Assembly (NCBI RefSeq): GCF_002994745.2
Contig: NW_020126818.1
Location: forward strand, 372,001 to 436,000
DNA from: Rosa chinensis
Taxonomy: Eukaryota; Streptophyta; Magnoliopsida; Rosales; Rosaceae
Direction: 5' to 3'
DNA: 64,000 bases
The position numbers and the translations under genes were made by a program. A model generated the notes under the pieces. The model saw only the letters and a list, made by a program, of their open reading frames with translations. It made no database searches and was not told the origin of the DNA. Numbering within the stretch: position 1 is the first letter of the stretch; each line of letters starts with the position of its first letter. Of the stretch, positions 35,199 through 46,482 are shown piece by piece.

Positions 35199-35912
35199 GG
35201 AGGATCCCATTTTTGCAATCGGACGATTGAGGCTCTCTTGAAGAGATATGATGTCACACATAAGGTTTCTACACCTTATCACCCACAAACTAGTGGGCAG
35301 GCTGAGGTCTCTAATCGTCAGATTAAGGGGATATTGGAGAAGACTGTGAACCCCAACAGGAAGGACTGGTCCTTGCGTCTAGAGGATGCTTTGTGGGCCT
35401 ACAGAACTGCATACAAAACTCCCATAGGTATGTCACCATATCGAATTGTCTATGGCAAACCATGCCATTTACCTGTGGAGTTGGAGCACAAAGCTTGGTG
35501 GGCTGTGAAGCAGTTCAACATGGATATGGATGCAGCTGGGCTTCATAGGAAGTTGCAATTGCAAGAGTTAGAGGAGATAAGGAATGATGCCTTTGAAAGT
35601 GCTAAAATTTACAAGGATAAGACTAAGGCATTCCATGACAAAATGATTCGAAGAAAGACCTTTGTTGTGGGTCAAAAAGTTCTTCTCTTCCATTCTCGTC
35701 TCAAACTCTTCCCAGGTAAGCTTCGTTCTCGTTGGATTGGACCTTTTGTTATCACTCATGTGTTTCCTCATGGAGCTGTGCAGATAAAGAGTGAACATAC
35801 AAGCAACGAGTTCAAAGTGAATGGCCATCGCTTGAAGCCTTACTATGAGGCATTTGTGGAACATGAAGTGGAGGATGTACCCTTCCAAAACGTTCCAAAC
35901 CCTGAGGATTAA
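35199..35912 (+). CDS. Integrase C-terminal part of C
   Basis: Continuation of 28674-32870 in the same frame, since LTR plus TSD is 2328 bp, a multiple of three. It starts with GGSHFCN, contains the catalytic Glu (35304-35306, 35 residues after the Asp at 32868), the conserved [10 protein letters not shown] stretch, the GPF/Y-type motif RWIGPFVI and a C-terminal tail ending at TAA. The visible ATG at 35238 is internal. Without the LTR the integrase would be of normal length for the family. Confidence 0.93.
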   Translation, partial: GGSHFCNRTIEALLKRYDVTHKVSTPYHPQTSGQAEVSNRQIKGILEKTVNPNRKDWSLRLEDALWAYRTAYKTPIGMSPYRIVYGKPCHLPVELEHKAWWAVKQFNMDMDAAGLHRKLQLQELEEIRNDAFESAKIYKDKTKAFHDKMIRRKTFVVGQKVLLFHSRLKLFPGKLRSRWIGPFVITHVFPHGAVQIKSEHTSNEFKVNGHRLKPYYEAFVEHEVEDVPFQNVPNPED

Positions 35913-35959
35913 ATGGAGGTACAAGTCTAGGCTGAAAGACTATAAACATTAAGCGCTGC

Positions 35960-35975
35960 TTGGGAGGCAACCCAA
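35960..35975 (+). promoter_or_regulatory. Conserved post-pol stem-loop (C)
   Basis: TTGGG, loop AGGCAA, CCCAA; 47 bases after the pol stop. Confidence 0.55.
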
Positions 35976-36122
35976 TTCTGAAGTAGCTGTGGAGGAGTCA
36001 TCAACGCAGATTTGTTTTATCTCTCCCTTTTACTTCTCCAATTTTTCTTTATGTTGGTAGTCATTTTCGTAAATTTCATCCCTATATGCTTAAGTGTTCC
36101 ATTGCATGCTTTTTATTGATTA

Positions 36123-36161
36123 CATTGAGGACAATGCAATATTTAAGTGTGGGGGAAGGGA
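36123..36161 (+). promoter_or_regulatory. Extra polypurine-like tract with hairpin (C)
   Basis: CATTG/CAATG stem-loop (36123-36136) followed by GGGGGAAGGGA (36151-36161). Confidence 0.5.
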
Positions 36162-37848
36162 TTTACACTTTTATCTTGAGTCATATATTGAAAAATACAA
36201 AAAAAAATTGAAAAATGTCAAAAATTTAAAAATTTTCGTTGCTTTTGTTTTTGTTTTGAGTCTTAGGATGCCCTTTCAACTGTCTAGGATGATTCTATAT
36301 CTCTAAAATCATGACTAAAAGAGGATCACAAAATTGAGATGACTTTAACATGGTATTCTTTGGTTAATTGAGATATATGAAAAATGTATGCCTTGTAGTG
36401 GATATGGATTTCGAAACCTTGGTACAGAATGTGAGCATGTTAAGATGAGTTTTGATTCATATAAACCCATGTGAGATAATTGAGCCCATGTCCCTTTTTA
36501 TTGGAGTGATAATTGAAAATATATTCTTATTTTCTTGGCGATGTTTCGATAATCTCATTATTCTTTCATTTGATTGACTACTTGCCATAGATTAAGTTTG
36601 ATGGACTAGAGAATGCTAGAATTCACTCTTGTACTTGTTGAGACGTTTGTCAATACATGGCCCTGATTCTGGAAGGGATAGAGGCACCCTAGGAATTTCC
36701 ACCATTGCCAAATAAACCTGTGTCCCTAATTGTGCCCGTCGTGGGACTCCCCTAGATAAGCCCCTTTGAGCCTACATTAAGCCTTTTTCGTTCATCACCC
36801 TAAAATCCTTAACCATGAAGCTTAGTATAGTAACAACCCTACCCTTTGTTCTAAGAACTTAGTGGAGCTATCTTTTGAGACATACTTCGTGGGTTTGGTG
36901 CTAAGGATGGAAATTGAGAAGAGGTTAAAGTTCAAGTGTGGGGGTAGACTTGTCCATAAAGAAAAAATATGTGAAAGCCGTGAAAAATGAAAAGAAAAGA
37001 AAAAATGTACGGCTAGAAAAGAAAAGAAAGAAATATTTATGGATTTTAGTCCCCATACTTAGTGATTTTGGAGTTTACTTTGAAATGAAGGCCTATTAAA
37101 GAAAAATTTGACCTTTGTCCATTCACTATAGTTCAGGGGAAGTTTACAATGAAGATTGGGCCCAACATGAAGACACTAGGCCCTTTTATGATACCTCTAG
37201 GGGAAGTGACGTTTTTGCAATGCATTGGTGGATTTCTTGTGGTCTCTACATTTACAAGTGCTCTGCTAGGTTTTTAGGACACTTTGATAAATCCTTACCC
37301 TTCATTTCTTAAAACCTTGAGCCTTGGCCCCATTACAACCTTCAAGAAGACCTTCTTGATCCTTAAGATGGGACAGCCCTTGATGTGGAGATGAGTTACA
37401 AGAGTTGAACCTATGACTTGGGTCCATCTGTGCAAGTAGTTGGTATCCTTCATGAGATCTCTAAAAGAAAATTATACATGTGCTTTCGTTTCTTACATGA
37501 TGTGATATACTTGTTATCTTTCACATATACTTGAGTGTATAAGCTTTTAAGCATTGCCATGATCTGAGAGAAGAAAGAGGGATATAACTTGTGAGATTTG
37601 AATCAAACTTGTTTGAAACATGCTTGACAGAAACCATCACCATTGTTTCAACCAAGTCCTACTTGTGTAAATGTAAGTTATGTGTTTTAATTAACTCTCG
37701 AATGCCTAACATTGAATTTTGGTTAAGTGCTAATCTTGGTGTTATGAAAGTAAGAGATCGCTGAGACGAATAGTTGAAGGGCAATAGAGTCATTGTTTTT
37801 GTCAAGTCTTTAAATTTTCGTTGAGTCTTAGGGTGTGTCTTAGTTTGA

Positions 37849-37888
37849 TTTTGCTAAGGGACTAGCAAAAGCTAAGTGTGGGGGGATT
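37849..37888 (+). promoter_or_regulatory. Polypurine tract and adjacent hairpin of C
   Basis: Hairpin TTTTGCTA/TAGCAAAA (37849-37870) and GGGGGGA (37880-37886) two bases before the 3' LTR. The extra G compared with A and J lies in the run. Confidence 0.8.
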
Positions 37889-40183
37889 TGATAGGAGCAT
37901 TTTAATGCGACGTTTTAACTGCATTTCCCTACACTTTTCTGCGCCATTTCCTTGAAAAATCCCTGTTTGGGAAAGTTTCCATTCTTTGATTGGGAAAGTT
38001 CCTTATTGTAGAAAGTTTCCATTTTTGTCTTCATTTTTCATTTCTCATTTCTCATTTCTCATTTTTCATTTCTCATTTCTGGAAAGTTTCTATTTTTCAT
38101 TTTTTAGTAAGTTTCTATTTTCATTTTTTAGAAAGTTTCTATTTTAAGTATAGTTTCTATTTTCAGGACCTCCGAGCTAGAAAGTGGAAATGAACGCATG
38201 AATAGAAAGAGGAGCTTGCGAACATCAAGACGAACGAACATGAGAGAAAATGGCCCACACATTTGAGCAGAAATGAAGAAACAAGCTTTCCTAGTCCAAC
38301 CAGGAAATCCTACAAAATGGAGGAAGGCTTCCCTAGCAAGTTTCCAACGCAACCATGAAAAAGAAATGGAAAAATATTGTGTTTTGCGTTGGAAAATGAG
38401 AAGGCTTGAAGATGAAGCAACGAGGCCCAAGAACTCTTTGGATTTTCGGCAAATTGGATAAAGGCCCATCAAAGCCCATATATTTAGGGTTTATGACGCA
38501 TGAATAAACCCTAGGGGAGTGTTGCCGTTCAAAGCAAGAGAAAAACAAGGAAAGTGGCGTGAAAATCAGAATTATGTGTGGAGATTTTCTAGGGAGATTC
38601 TCTAAGGCTATTTTTATGGAAAGAAAATACTTGGAGATAATCCCTAGAAGTTTTGCCGTGAAAAAGGAAGAGATAAACAAGGGAGGACGCCAAAACCCTA
38701 GGGTTTTGGACGGCAAAGATATTCCCTAGAGATTTTTAAGGAAGGAGAAAAAGGTGGAGACCAAGGAAAGATCAAAAGAAGTCTAGATACATTCCTACAT
38801 TCCCTAAAGAGTTTTGGCCGAATTTGGAAGCATAAAATCAGAAATTATCTCTTTATTTCGGCAAGAATTATTTAGGGAATTAATATTGGAATTTTGTGAT
38901 TGGTTGCACCACCTCATAGGGCTTATGTGGCAAGAATTCATTGGAGGAAATTATGTGGAGGAAGCAAGCACATGCCGTGAACATCTCTAGGGTTTTGGAC
39001 GGCTTGGACACCTAGGGGCCGTCCCCTATATATTCCTACACTTTCTCAACGTCAAGGGTTCCGAAAATTCCATACTTTTGCGTTTATACTTTGAGAAAAT
39101 AATTCAGAAATCTCTCTAGCCTAGCCGTGTTCTTCTCCATCCTCTAGGGCAACCACGAAGTGCAAGCAAGGCCAAGGAAGAAGAAGACAAGCCGTGCACA
39201 CCATCCACCCTCCACCTTGAAGATTGCTTTCGAAATTCAAGAGACCACATCATCACTTCATTCATCTCATCTTCATCACGGTGTAATCCGATTCTCCTTG
39301 TACCTTTGCTTTGTATTTTCGTTGGTTTTGCCTTAGTTGACACATCTGTATGAACAAGTATTGTTTTCTGAAATTTTATGATGAATTGTTAATTTTCAGA
39401 TTCATATATTGCGATTTATGGTTGCTTTTGTGTGAGTGTTTGATTAAATTTGCATGATAGAAATCTTTTGTATGATTATCTTGAATGGTTCGAAACATTT
39501 AGGGTTTTTATGTGAATGTTGCTACGAATTTGAGAACATGAATCAACTTTTTGGTTTTGTGTTCTTGAATCGATAAGTAGTAAAGGTTTTGTACAAAAAC
39601 CGAATTTAATCAAAGAAGATTGCAATTAGGTGGACTTTTCCATACTAAGTTGCACATTTGAGTTGATAGCCTTTCTAGGTGTTTATTGCGTTAAACATGA
39701 CATGATTGACTAGCTTTCTAGGGCTTGATTGCATGTTTGATAGAATTAATCTAGGTGCTTTCACTTAGGTAAATTAGCATTGAAAGTAAAATATGGGAAA
39801 TTGTTTGCTTTTGAACGTTTCACATGATCAACTCCTCTTGCATGACTATGATGAACAATGATGAACTTGAATTAATTTTAATCATGAGTTTCGACTTTGA
39901 TCTTTGTTCTTGCATTCCATTTGTATTTTTATGTTTTTGCATTTTAATTATTTAGGTAACTTAGATTTTATTTTCGGAAATTAAAACCAAAAACCAAAAA
40001 CTCCCCCCTTTTCGTAAATATGTCTATATTTTGTAAATATTATACTTTGTTTTAATTTTAATTGTTTAATTGTTTGACAATGACAGGTGTACCCTCAATC
40101 CCCGGAATAGAACGATCCCTATTTATTACGTACTACTAATGACATTTCAGGGTTAAATTGGTCGCTCGATAAAAGCGACATCA
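37889..40183 (+). repeat. 3' LTR of C (type 1)
   Basis: 2295 bp; longer than the 5' LTR mainly by one tandem GTAAGTTTCTATTTTCA-like unit near 38103-38130. TATATAT at 39027-39033. The terminal hairpin is identical to the 5' LTR. Confidence 0.95.
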
Positions 40184-40861
40184 AGCTATACTAAGGTTCA
40201 GGGTTAAAGATTTTAAGGGTGATGAAAGAAAAGGCTTAACGTAGGCTCAAAGGGGTTAAACTAGGGGAGTCCCACGACGGGCACAATTAGGGACACAGGT
40301 TTATATGGCAATGGTGGTAATTCCTAGGTTGCCTCTATCCCTTCCAGAATCAGGGCCATGTAATGATATACGTCTCAACAAGCACAAGAGCGAATTCTAG
40401 CATTCTCTAGTCCATCAAACTTAATCTATGGCAAGTAGTCAATCAAGATGAAAGAATAATGAGATCATCAAAACATCGCCAAGAAATTAAGAATATATTT
40501 CATTTATCACTCCAAGAAAACGGGACATGGCTCAAATATCTCACATGGGCTTTTATGAATCAAAACTTATCCTAACAAGCTCATATTCTGTACCAAGGTT
40601 ACGAAATCCATATCCACTACACATGCATACATTTTTCATATATCTCAATTAACCAAAGAATACCAAGTTAAAATCATCTCAACATTGTGATCCTCTTTTA
40701 GCCATAATTTCAGAGATATAGAATCATCCTAGACAGTTGAAAGACATCCTATGACTCAAAAACAAAAACAAAAACAACGAAAATTTTTAAATTTTTGACA
40801 TTTTTCACTTTTTTTGTATTTTTCAATATATATGACTCAAAATAAAAAAAAAAAGTATAAA

Positions 40862-40900
40862 TCCCTTCCCCCACACTTAAATATTGCATTGTCCTCAATG
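40862..40900 (-). promoter_or_regulatory. Extra polypurine-like tract with hairpin (D)
   Basis: Minus-strand GGGGGAAGGGA (40862-40872) and CATTG/CAATG stem-loop (40887-40900). Confidence 0.5.
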
Positions 40901-41026
40901 TAATCAATCATAAGCATGAAATGAAACAAATAAGCATAGATATAAAAGAGAAAATTTGAAAAATAAAAGAAATAGGGAAGGAGAAAGCAAATCTGTGTTG
41001 TTGACTCCTTCACAGCTGCTTCTGAA

Positions 41027-41042
41027 TTGGGTTGCCTCCCAA
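41027..41042 (-). promoter_or_regulatory. Conserved post-pol stem-loop (D)
   Basis: TTGGG/CCCAA stem with six-base loop, retained in this gag-pol-less element. Confidence 0.5.
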
Positions 41043-41074
41043 GCAGCGCTTGAGTTTAACGTCTTTCAGCCAGA

Positions 41075-41329
41075 CGGTACCTCCATTAAATAAAGTTAGT
41101 GACTATAATTAACAAAGAAATACAAAATATACAAATAAGTAACTAAGGAATACAAACTACAAGTATAATTAGCAAGTATATTGTACATAACACACAAGTT
41201 AAGAACACAAGTGAGTAAAAAAAAAAAACACGAAAAATATTTACACAAGTGTTTTTTTTTTTTTTTTTTTGAACCTTAGTGTATCACAACATTTTCTTTT
41301 GTTATAAATATTGTTGATATCGACTCTAA
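41075..41329 (-). other. Deletion junction and filler in D
   Basis: A/T-rich filler matching that of E and J, joining leader and post-pol block in place of gag-pol. It includes a T-run at 41251-41270. Confidence 0.6.
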
Positions 41330-41715
41330 TTCCAAGCGGTAAATCAAGTTGGACATGCGGCCCAAGTATAGTCGTCTAGACACAAAGTCCCTCTTACATC
41401 CTTTGGGCAACCTTACTGAAATGGCCAGGTGGGGGAGGACGAACACGAGAGGAAAAATCCATTTTGGCATGAGCTACTCCCACATAGTGGTTTAGGCCCA
41501 TTTGTAAGCACTTCTGGATTCAAAAACCCGTCATGAACGTTGTCCCCTTCCTAGACACCATTCCACATAGGCTATACTTACTAAGATAAAAAGGTCCTAA
41601 GTGTGAAGACAGTTCAACAAGTGTTAATAAAGGCCGCCCTCAACCTTAAGGGACCTGAACTAGGTACCAATAAGGGGTTTAGGCCAATATTAACAAAAGA
41701 AACTTCACCTATTCC
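41330..41715 (-). other. Leader RNA module of D (single copy)
   Basis: Minus-strand copy closely matching E and J and copy 1 of C. Confidence 0.7.
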
Positions 41716-41845
41716 ATTCAATTTACAACTTACAATTAAAATTCGTATTCAACAATATAAAAAACAACCTAAGTAAATTAATTAATCTATGTTTCGAACA
41801 AAATATATACAACAAATATTCACAATTTAACAAGTGATTTTTCAA

Positions 41846-41863
41846 TCCCCGGCAACGGCGCCA
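41846..41863 (-). other. Primer-binding site of D (tRNA-Asp type)
   Basis: Minus-strand TGGCGCCGTTGCCGGGGA, five bases from the 5' LTR. Confidence 0.92.
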
Positions 41864-41868
41864 AAAAT

Positions 41869-43867
41869 TGATGCTGCTTTAGGGAGCGCATAATTTAACC
41901 CTAAAAATATCATAGTAGTATAAGCAAGTAGGGATCGTTCTATTCCGGGGATTGAGGGTACACCTGTCATTGTCAAACAGTTAAACAATTAAAATTACAA
42001 CAAAGTATAATTTTCACAAAGATATTCACAAATATAAACATTATTTACGAAAAAGGGGGGATTTTGTTTTTGATTTTCGAAAATTAACCTAAGTAAAGAA
42101 AACAAATAAAATGCAAAAACATAAAAACACAAATGGAATGAGAGAACAAAGATCAAAACCGAAACATATGATTAAAATTGATTCAAACCCTAATATTGTT
42201 CATCTAAGTCATGAGAAAGGAGTTGATCATGTGAAACATTCGAAAGCAAATGAATTCCCATTTTTTACTTTTCAATGCTAATTAACCTAAGCGAAAGCAC
42301 CTAGATTAATCCTATCAAACATGCAATCAAACCCTAGAAAGCTAGTCAATCATGTCATGTTTAACGCATTACACATAGAGAAAGGCTATCAACTCAAGTG
42401 TACAACTTAGTATGGAAAAGTCCACCTAATTGCAATCCTCGTTAATTAAATTCGATCTTTGTACAAAACCTTTACTACTTTGATTCAAGTTTACACAAAA
42501 CGAAAAGTCGATTTCATGTTCTTAAACCTAGCACCAATTATATCGAAACCCTAAGTGTTTGCAACCACATAAGATTAAAATACAAAAGTTATCTATAACG
42601 CAAATTTAATTAAACAAACCCACATAAGCAACTCTCGAAGAACAATAATATGAATCTGAAAATTCTCAATTAATCATAAAAATTCCAGAAATTAATATTT
42701 GTTCAAACACATATGTCAACTAGTTCATAACCAACGAAATTCAAAGCAAAGGTTACAAAGGAGAATCGGATTACACCGTGAGATGGAGATGGTGATGAAC
42801 GATTGATTGATGTGGTGGTCTCTTGAATCTCGAAAGCAAGCTTCAAGGTTGGAGATGGATGATGGATGCTCACGGCTATGCTTCTTCTCCCTTGGCCTTG
42901 CTTGAACTCGTGGAGATGACTAGAGGATGGAGAAACTCACGGCTATGCTAAGAAGATTTTCTGATTTTTTTCTAAAGTGTAAATTGTATAGGGGAGAGGA
43001 CCCTTGACGTTGAGAAAGGGGGAGTTTTATATAGGATCATGGCTAGGGTTCACAAAGCAATCAGAATTTTCCACATAGCTTCAACCAATGATAATTCGCC
43101 AAGTAAGCCTTGTGATGTGTTCCAACCAATCATAATTCTCTAAAATACCTCCCTAATATTTAATTGCCGAATTTCCTTGAAATTATTCTGATTTTCTTCA
43201 TGAATTTCGGCCAACATTCCTTTAGGGAATTTAGGGATGAATCTAGACGCCTTTTTAGCTTTTCCTTGGTGCACACATATTTTCCTTCCATAAATATCTC
43301 CCTTGAATCTCTCTTGGCGTCATCTCCTTGATTATTTCTGATTTTCACGTTGGCAATCACACCAAATTATTCCTCCAACAATATTTCTTTCCATAAAAGT
43401 CTCCCAAGAAAATCTCTCCTTGAAATCCTCAATCAATCATCTTCAATTCCCACGTTGTCACCTTGTTTTTCCTTAAGTATTACACGGCAAATTTAATCCC
43501 CAAGGAAAATATATTTTCCCTTTTTTTAAAAAACTCTTCCTTGATTCTCTCCTTGCCATGTCATCTTCATGAAACTTCTCGTTCCATTTATGAACTCAAT
43601 TCTGCTTATTTATTCCAAAAACCTGAAAATAGAAGCTTTCTAAAATAAGAAATGGAAACTTTCTTAAACTAAAATGGAAACTTTCTTAAACTAAAATGGA
43701 AACTTTCTAAAAATGGAAAATAGAAACTACAAAACGGAAACTTTCTACAATTAGGAACTTTCCCAATCAAAGAATGGAAACTTCCCTAAACAGAGTTTTA
43801 TTAAGGAAATAACGCAGAAAATATAGGAAAATAACAGTTAAAATGTCGCATTAAAATGCTCCTATCA
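41869..43867 (-). repeat. 5' LTR of D (type 2)
   Basis: 1999 bp. Inner terminal block GCTGCTTTAGGGAGCGC after TGAT, against ACGCTCAAAGCAAGCAT in the 3' LTR; the next several hundred bases are identical by eye. It has an extra tandem unit of about 22 bp near 43660-43700. Confidence 0.94.
43026..43033 (-). promoter_or_regulatory. TATA box in 5' LTR of D
   Basis: TATATAAA on the minus strand, at the same LTR position as in J and E. Confidence 0.6.
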
Positions 43868-44078
43868 GCCCATCTCAAGGATCAAGTAAGCACTTAAAAC
43901 AGGTTCTAATGGGGCTAAGCTAGGGTTTTCGAAATGAAGATTAAGGATACAAAAATCCTAAGGACCTAGCAGAGCATATATGGACCACCTTATGTCATCA
44001 TTTTTGTACGCAAAATATCATTGTTTTGGGCCCAACCTTCACTCTAACGAGCATGGAAACGGACAAAGGCCTAATTTT
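43868..44078 (-). other. Post-pol-derived region of G, right part
   Basis: Resumes G after the right TSD of D. It reads on the minus strand like the C region around 37120-37400. H inserts at 44079. Confidence 0.75.
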
Positions 44079-46442
44079 TGATGTCGCTTTTGGGAAGCGA
44101 CCAATTTAACCCTGAAATGTCATTAGTAGTATAAAGTAAATAGGGATCATTCTATTCCGGGGATTGAGGGTACACCTGTCATTGTCAAACAATTAAACAA
44201 TTAAAATTAAAACAAAGTCTAATATTTACAAAAATATAACAAAATATATACATATTTACGAAAAGGGGGGATTTTTGGTTTTTGGTTTTCGAAAATTAAC
44301 TAAGTTAAGAAAATAATTAAAATGCAAAAACATAAAAAATACAAATGGGATGTGAGAACAAAGATCAAAGTCGAAACTCATGATTAAAATTGATTCAAGT
44401 TCATCATTGTTCATCATAGTCATGCAAGAGGAGTTGATCATGTGAAATGTTCATAAGCAAACAATTTCCCATATTTTACTTTCAATGCTAATTAACCTAA
44501 GCGAAAGCACCTAGATTAATCATATCAAACATGCAATCAAACCCTAGAAAGCTAGTCAATCATGTCATGTTTAACGCATTAAGCACCTAGAAAGGCTATC
44601 AACTCAAATGTGCAACTTAGTATGAAAAAGTCCACCTAATTGCAATCTTCTTTGATTAAATTCGGTTTTTGTACAAAACCTTTACTACTTATCGATTCAA
44701 GAACACAAAACCAAAAAGTTGATCCATGTTCTCAAATTCGTAGCAACATTCACATAAAAACCCTAAATGTTTCGAACCATTCAAGATTATCATACAAAAG
44801 ATTTCTATCATGCAAATTTAATCAAACACTCACACAAAAGCAACCATAAATCGCAATATATGAATCTGAAAATTAACAATTAATCATAAAATTTCAGAAA
44901 ACAACATTTGTTCATACATATGTGTCAACTAAGGCAAAAACCAACGAAAATACAAAGCAAAGGTACAAGGAGAATCGGATTACACCGTGATGAAGATGAG
45001 ATGAATGAAGTGATGAATGGTCTCTTGAATTTCGAAAGCAATCTTCAAGGATGGTGATGGATGATGTGCCCGGCTTGTCTTCTTCTTCCTTGGCCTTGCT
45101 TGAACTTCGTGGTTGCCCTAGAGGATGGAGATGAACACGGCTAGGCTAGGGAGAGTTTCTGATTTTTTTTCTCAAAGTGTAAATGCAAAAGTGGGAACTC
45201 CTTGACATTGAGAGAAGAGAGGAATATATAGGGGACGGCCCCTAGGTCTCCATGCCGTCAAAAACCCTAGAAAAGCTCACGGCTATTGCTTGCTTTGTCC
45301 ACATATTTTCCTCCAATGAATTCTTGCCACATAAGCCCTATGAAGTGGTGCAACCAATCACAAAATTCCAATATTAATTCCCTAAATAATTCTTGCCGAA
45401 ATATGTAGATAATTTCTGATTTTATACACCAATTTCGGCAACAATATATTTAGAGAATAAAGGGGGATGAACCTAGACTCCTTTGAGAGCTTTTTGTGTT
45501 CAACACATATTCTCTTTCCTTTAAAAGCTCCCTAAGAAATCTCCACGAAATCTCTTTATTTTTCTGATTTTTCCTCACGGCAAAAACCCTAATTTCTCTC
45601 TTCATTATCTCTTGGCCGAATTCCCTAGGGTTTGCACGGCATTCCCTTGTTTTCCTCTTGGCTTGGATGGCTAGGAGTCTTCTAGGGTTTATCTCTTGAT
45701 TTATTTCCATAAAAATAGCCCTAGAAAATCTCCCTAGAAAATCTCCTTTTAATTTCTGATTTTCCACGTCACCTCCTTGTTTCTCTCTTGCAAATTCACG
45801 GCAAAACATCTTTAGGGCTAGGGTTTGCGTCACAAACCCTAGTTCCATGGGCTCTTGTGGGCTTTTATCCAATTAGCCGAAAATCCAACAAGTCTTGAGA
45901 GAGTTTTTGGGCCTCCATGCGTCACCTCTATGCCATGTCATCATCTAGAGTCTTCAAGAAGCTTCTCTCATGCCATGTCACTTCATTAATTCGATCTCCA
46001 TTCATGGTTGGCTCAAGAGTCTTGTTTTGGCAAGCTTTCCTTTTCTGGACAGGGTTTCCTGGTTGGACCAGGAAAACTTCTTTTCTTCATTTCTGCTCAT
46101 TTGTGCTTCCCTTTGTACTTCATCTTGTCTCCCTCCAACGTTGGCTAGCTTCTCTCTCCATTTGTGAGCTCGTTTCAGCTCATTTGTGACAAGGACCTGA
46201 AAATAGAAACTAGTAAGAAAAATAGAAACTTTCCTAAAATGAAAAATGGCAACTTTCCTAAACTGAAAATGGGAAACTTTCTAAAAATGAAAAATAGAAA
46301 CTACCGAAAATAGAAACTTTCTACAAATAGGAATTTTCCCAATCAAAGAATGGAAACTTTCCTAAACAGGGTTTTATTAAGGAAATAACGCAGAAAATGT
46401 AGGGAAATGCAGTTAAAACGTCGCATTAAAATGCTCCTATCA
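44079..46442 (-). repeat. 3' LTR of H (type 1)
   Basis: 2364 bp, the longest here. Its terminal hairpin equals that of the 3' LTR of A (GTCGCTT/AAGCGAC). TATATA on the minus strand at 45225-45230. Confidence 0.94.
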
Positions 46443-46482
46443 AATTCCCCCACACTTAGCTTTTGCTAGTCCCTTAGCAAAA
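46443..46482 (-). promoter_or_regulatory. Polypurine tract and adjacent hairpin of H
   Basis: Minus-strand GGGGGAA (46445-46451) and the TTTTGCTA/TAGCAAAA hairpin (46461-46482). Confidence 0.78.

Larger units (their letters stand above)
35913..37848 (+). other. Post-pol non-coding region of C
   Basis: About 1.9 kb with no env-like frame. Contents in order: TTGGG/CCCAA stem-loop (35960-35975), CATTG/CAATG hairpin with purine tract (36123-36161), G5 tract (36940-36944), then sequence up to the polypurine tract. This is the uninterrupted reference for the same region in A, D, E, G, H and J. Confidence 0.88.
23930..40183 (+). mobile_element. Element C: full-length Athila-like element with gag-pol
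   Basis: Complete plus-strand element flanked by AGCTA (23925-23929, 40184-40188). The order is 5' LTR, tRNA-Asp primer site, 1.7-kb leader, gag-pol, 2-kb non-coding post-pol region, polypurine tract, 3' LTR. Without the inner solo LTR it is about 13.9 kb. The LTRs differ by only two substitutions that I noticed (near 24612/38604 and 25371/39347), one base in an A-run and one tandem unit in U3, so it is recent. It is disabled by one gag frameshift and the solo LTR in integrase. Confidence 0.96.
40184..41074 (-). other. Post-pol-derived non-coding region of D, right part
   Basis: Continues 22869-23929 after C. Holds the purine tract with CATTG hairpin (40862-40900) and the TTGGG stem-loop (41027-41042) on the minus strand. 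No coding frame. Confidence 0.82.
20854..43867 (-). mobile_element. Element D: non-autonomous Athila-derived element containing C
   Basis: Minus-strand element of the E/J family flanked by GCCCA (20849-20853, 43868-43872). Its 3' LTR is 20854-22828 and its 5' LTR 41869-43867. Its own internal sequence (22829-23929 and 40184-41868, about 2.8 kb) has no gag-pol. C is inserted in it (TSD AGCTA). The two LTRs differ by a tandem unit of about 22 bp in U3, a small indel, and 11 of 17 bases in the terminal hairpin. Confidence 0.95.
18599..44078 (-). mobile_element. Element G: 3' LTR and part of internal region, split by D and then H
   Basis: Minus-strand element of a distinct subfamily. Its 3' LTR is 18599-20352; own internal sequence is 20353-20853 and 43868-44078. 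D is inserted between the two (TSD GCCCA). H is inserted after 44078 (left TSD ATTTT), and G continues outside the window. The left TSD of G is AGCAT (18594-18598). The visible internal part matches the post-pol region of A and C at moderate identity, with no coding frame. Confidence 0.88.

Noticed and set aside
35913..37888. Search for an env-like frame between integrase and 3' LTR
   Set aside because: Only frames under about 120 codons, without signal peptide or membrane pattern that I could support, and not shared in length among A, C and J.
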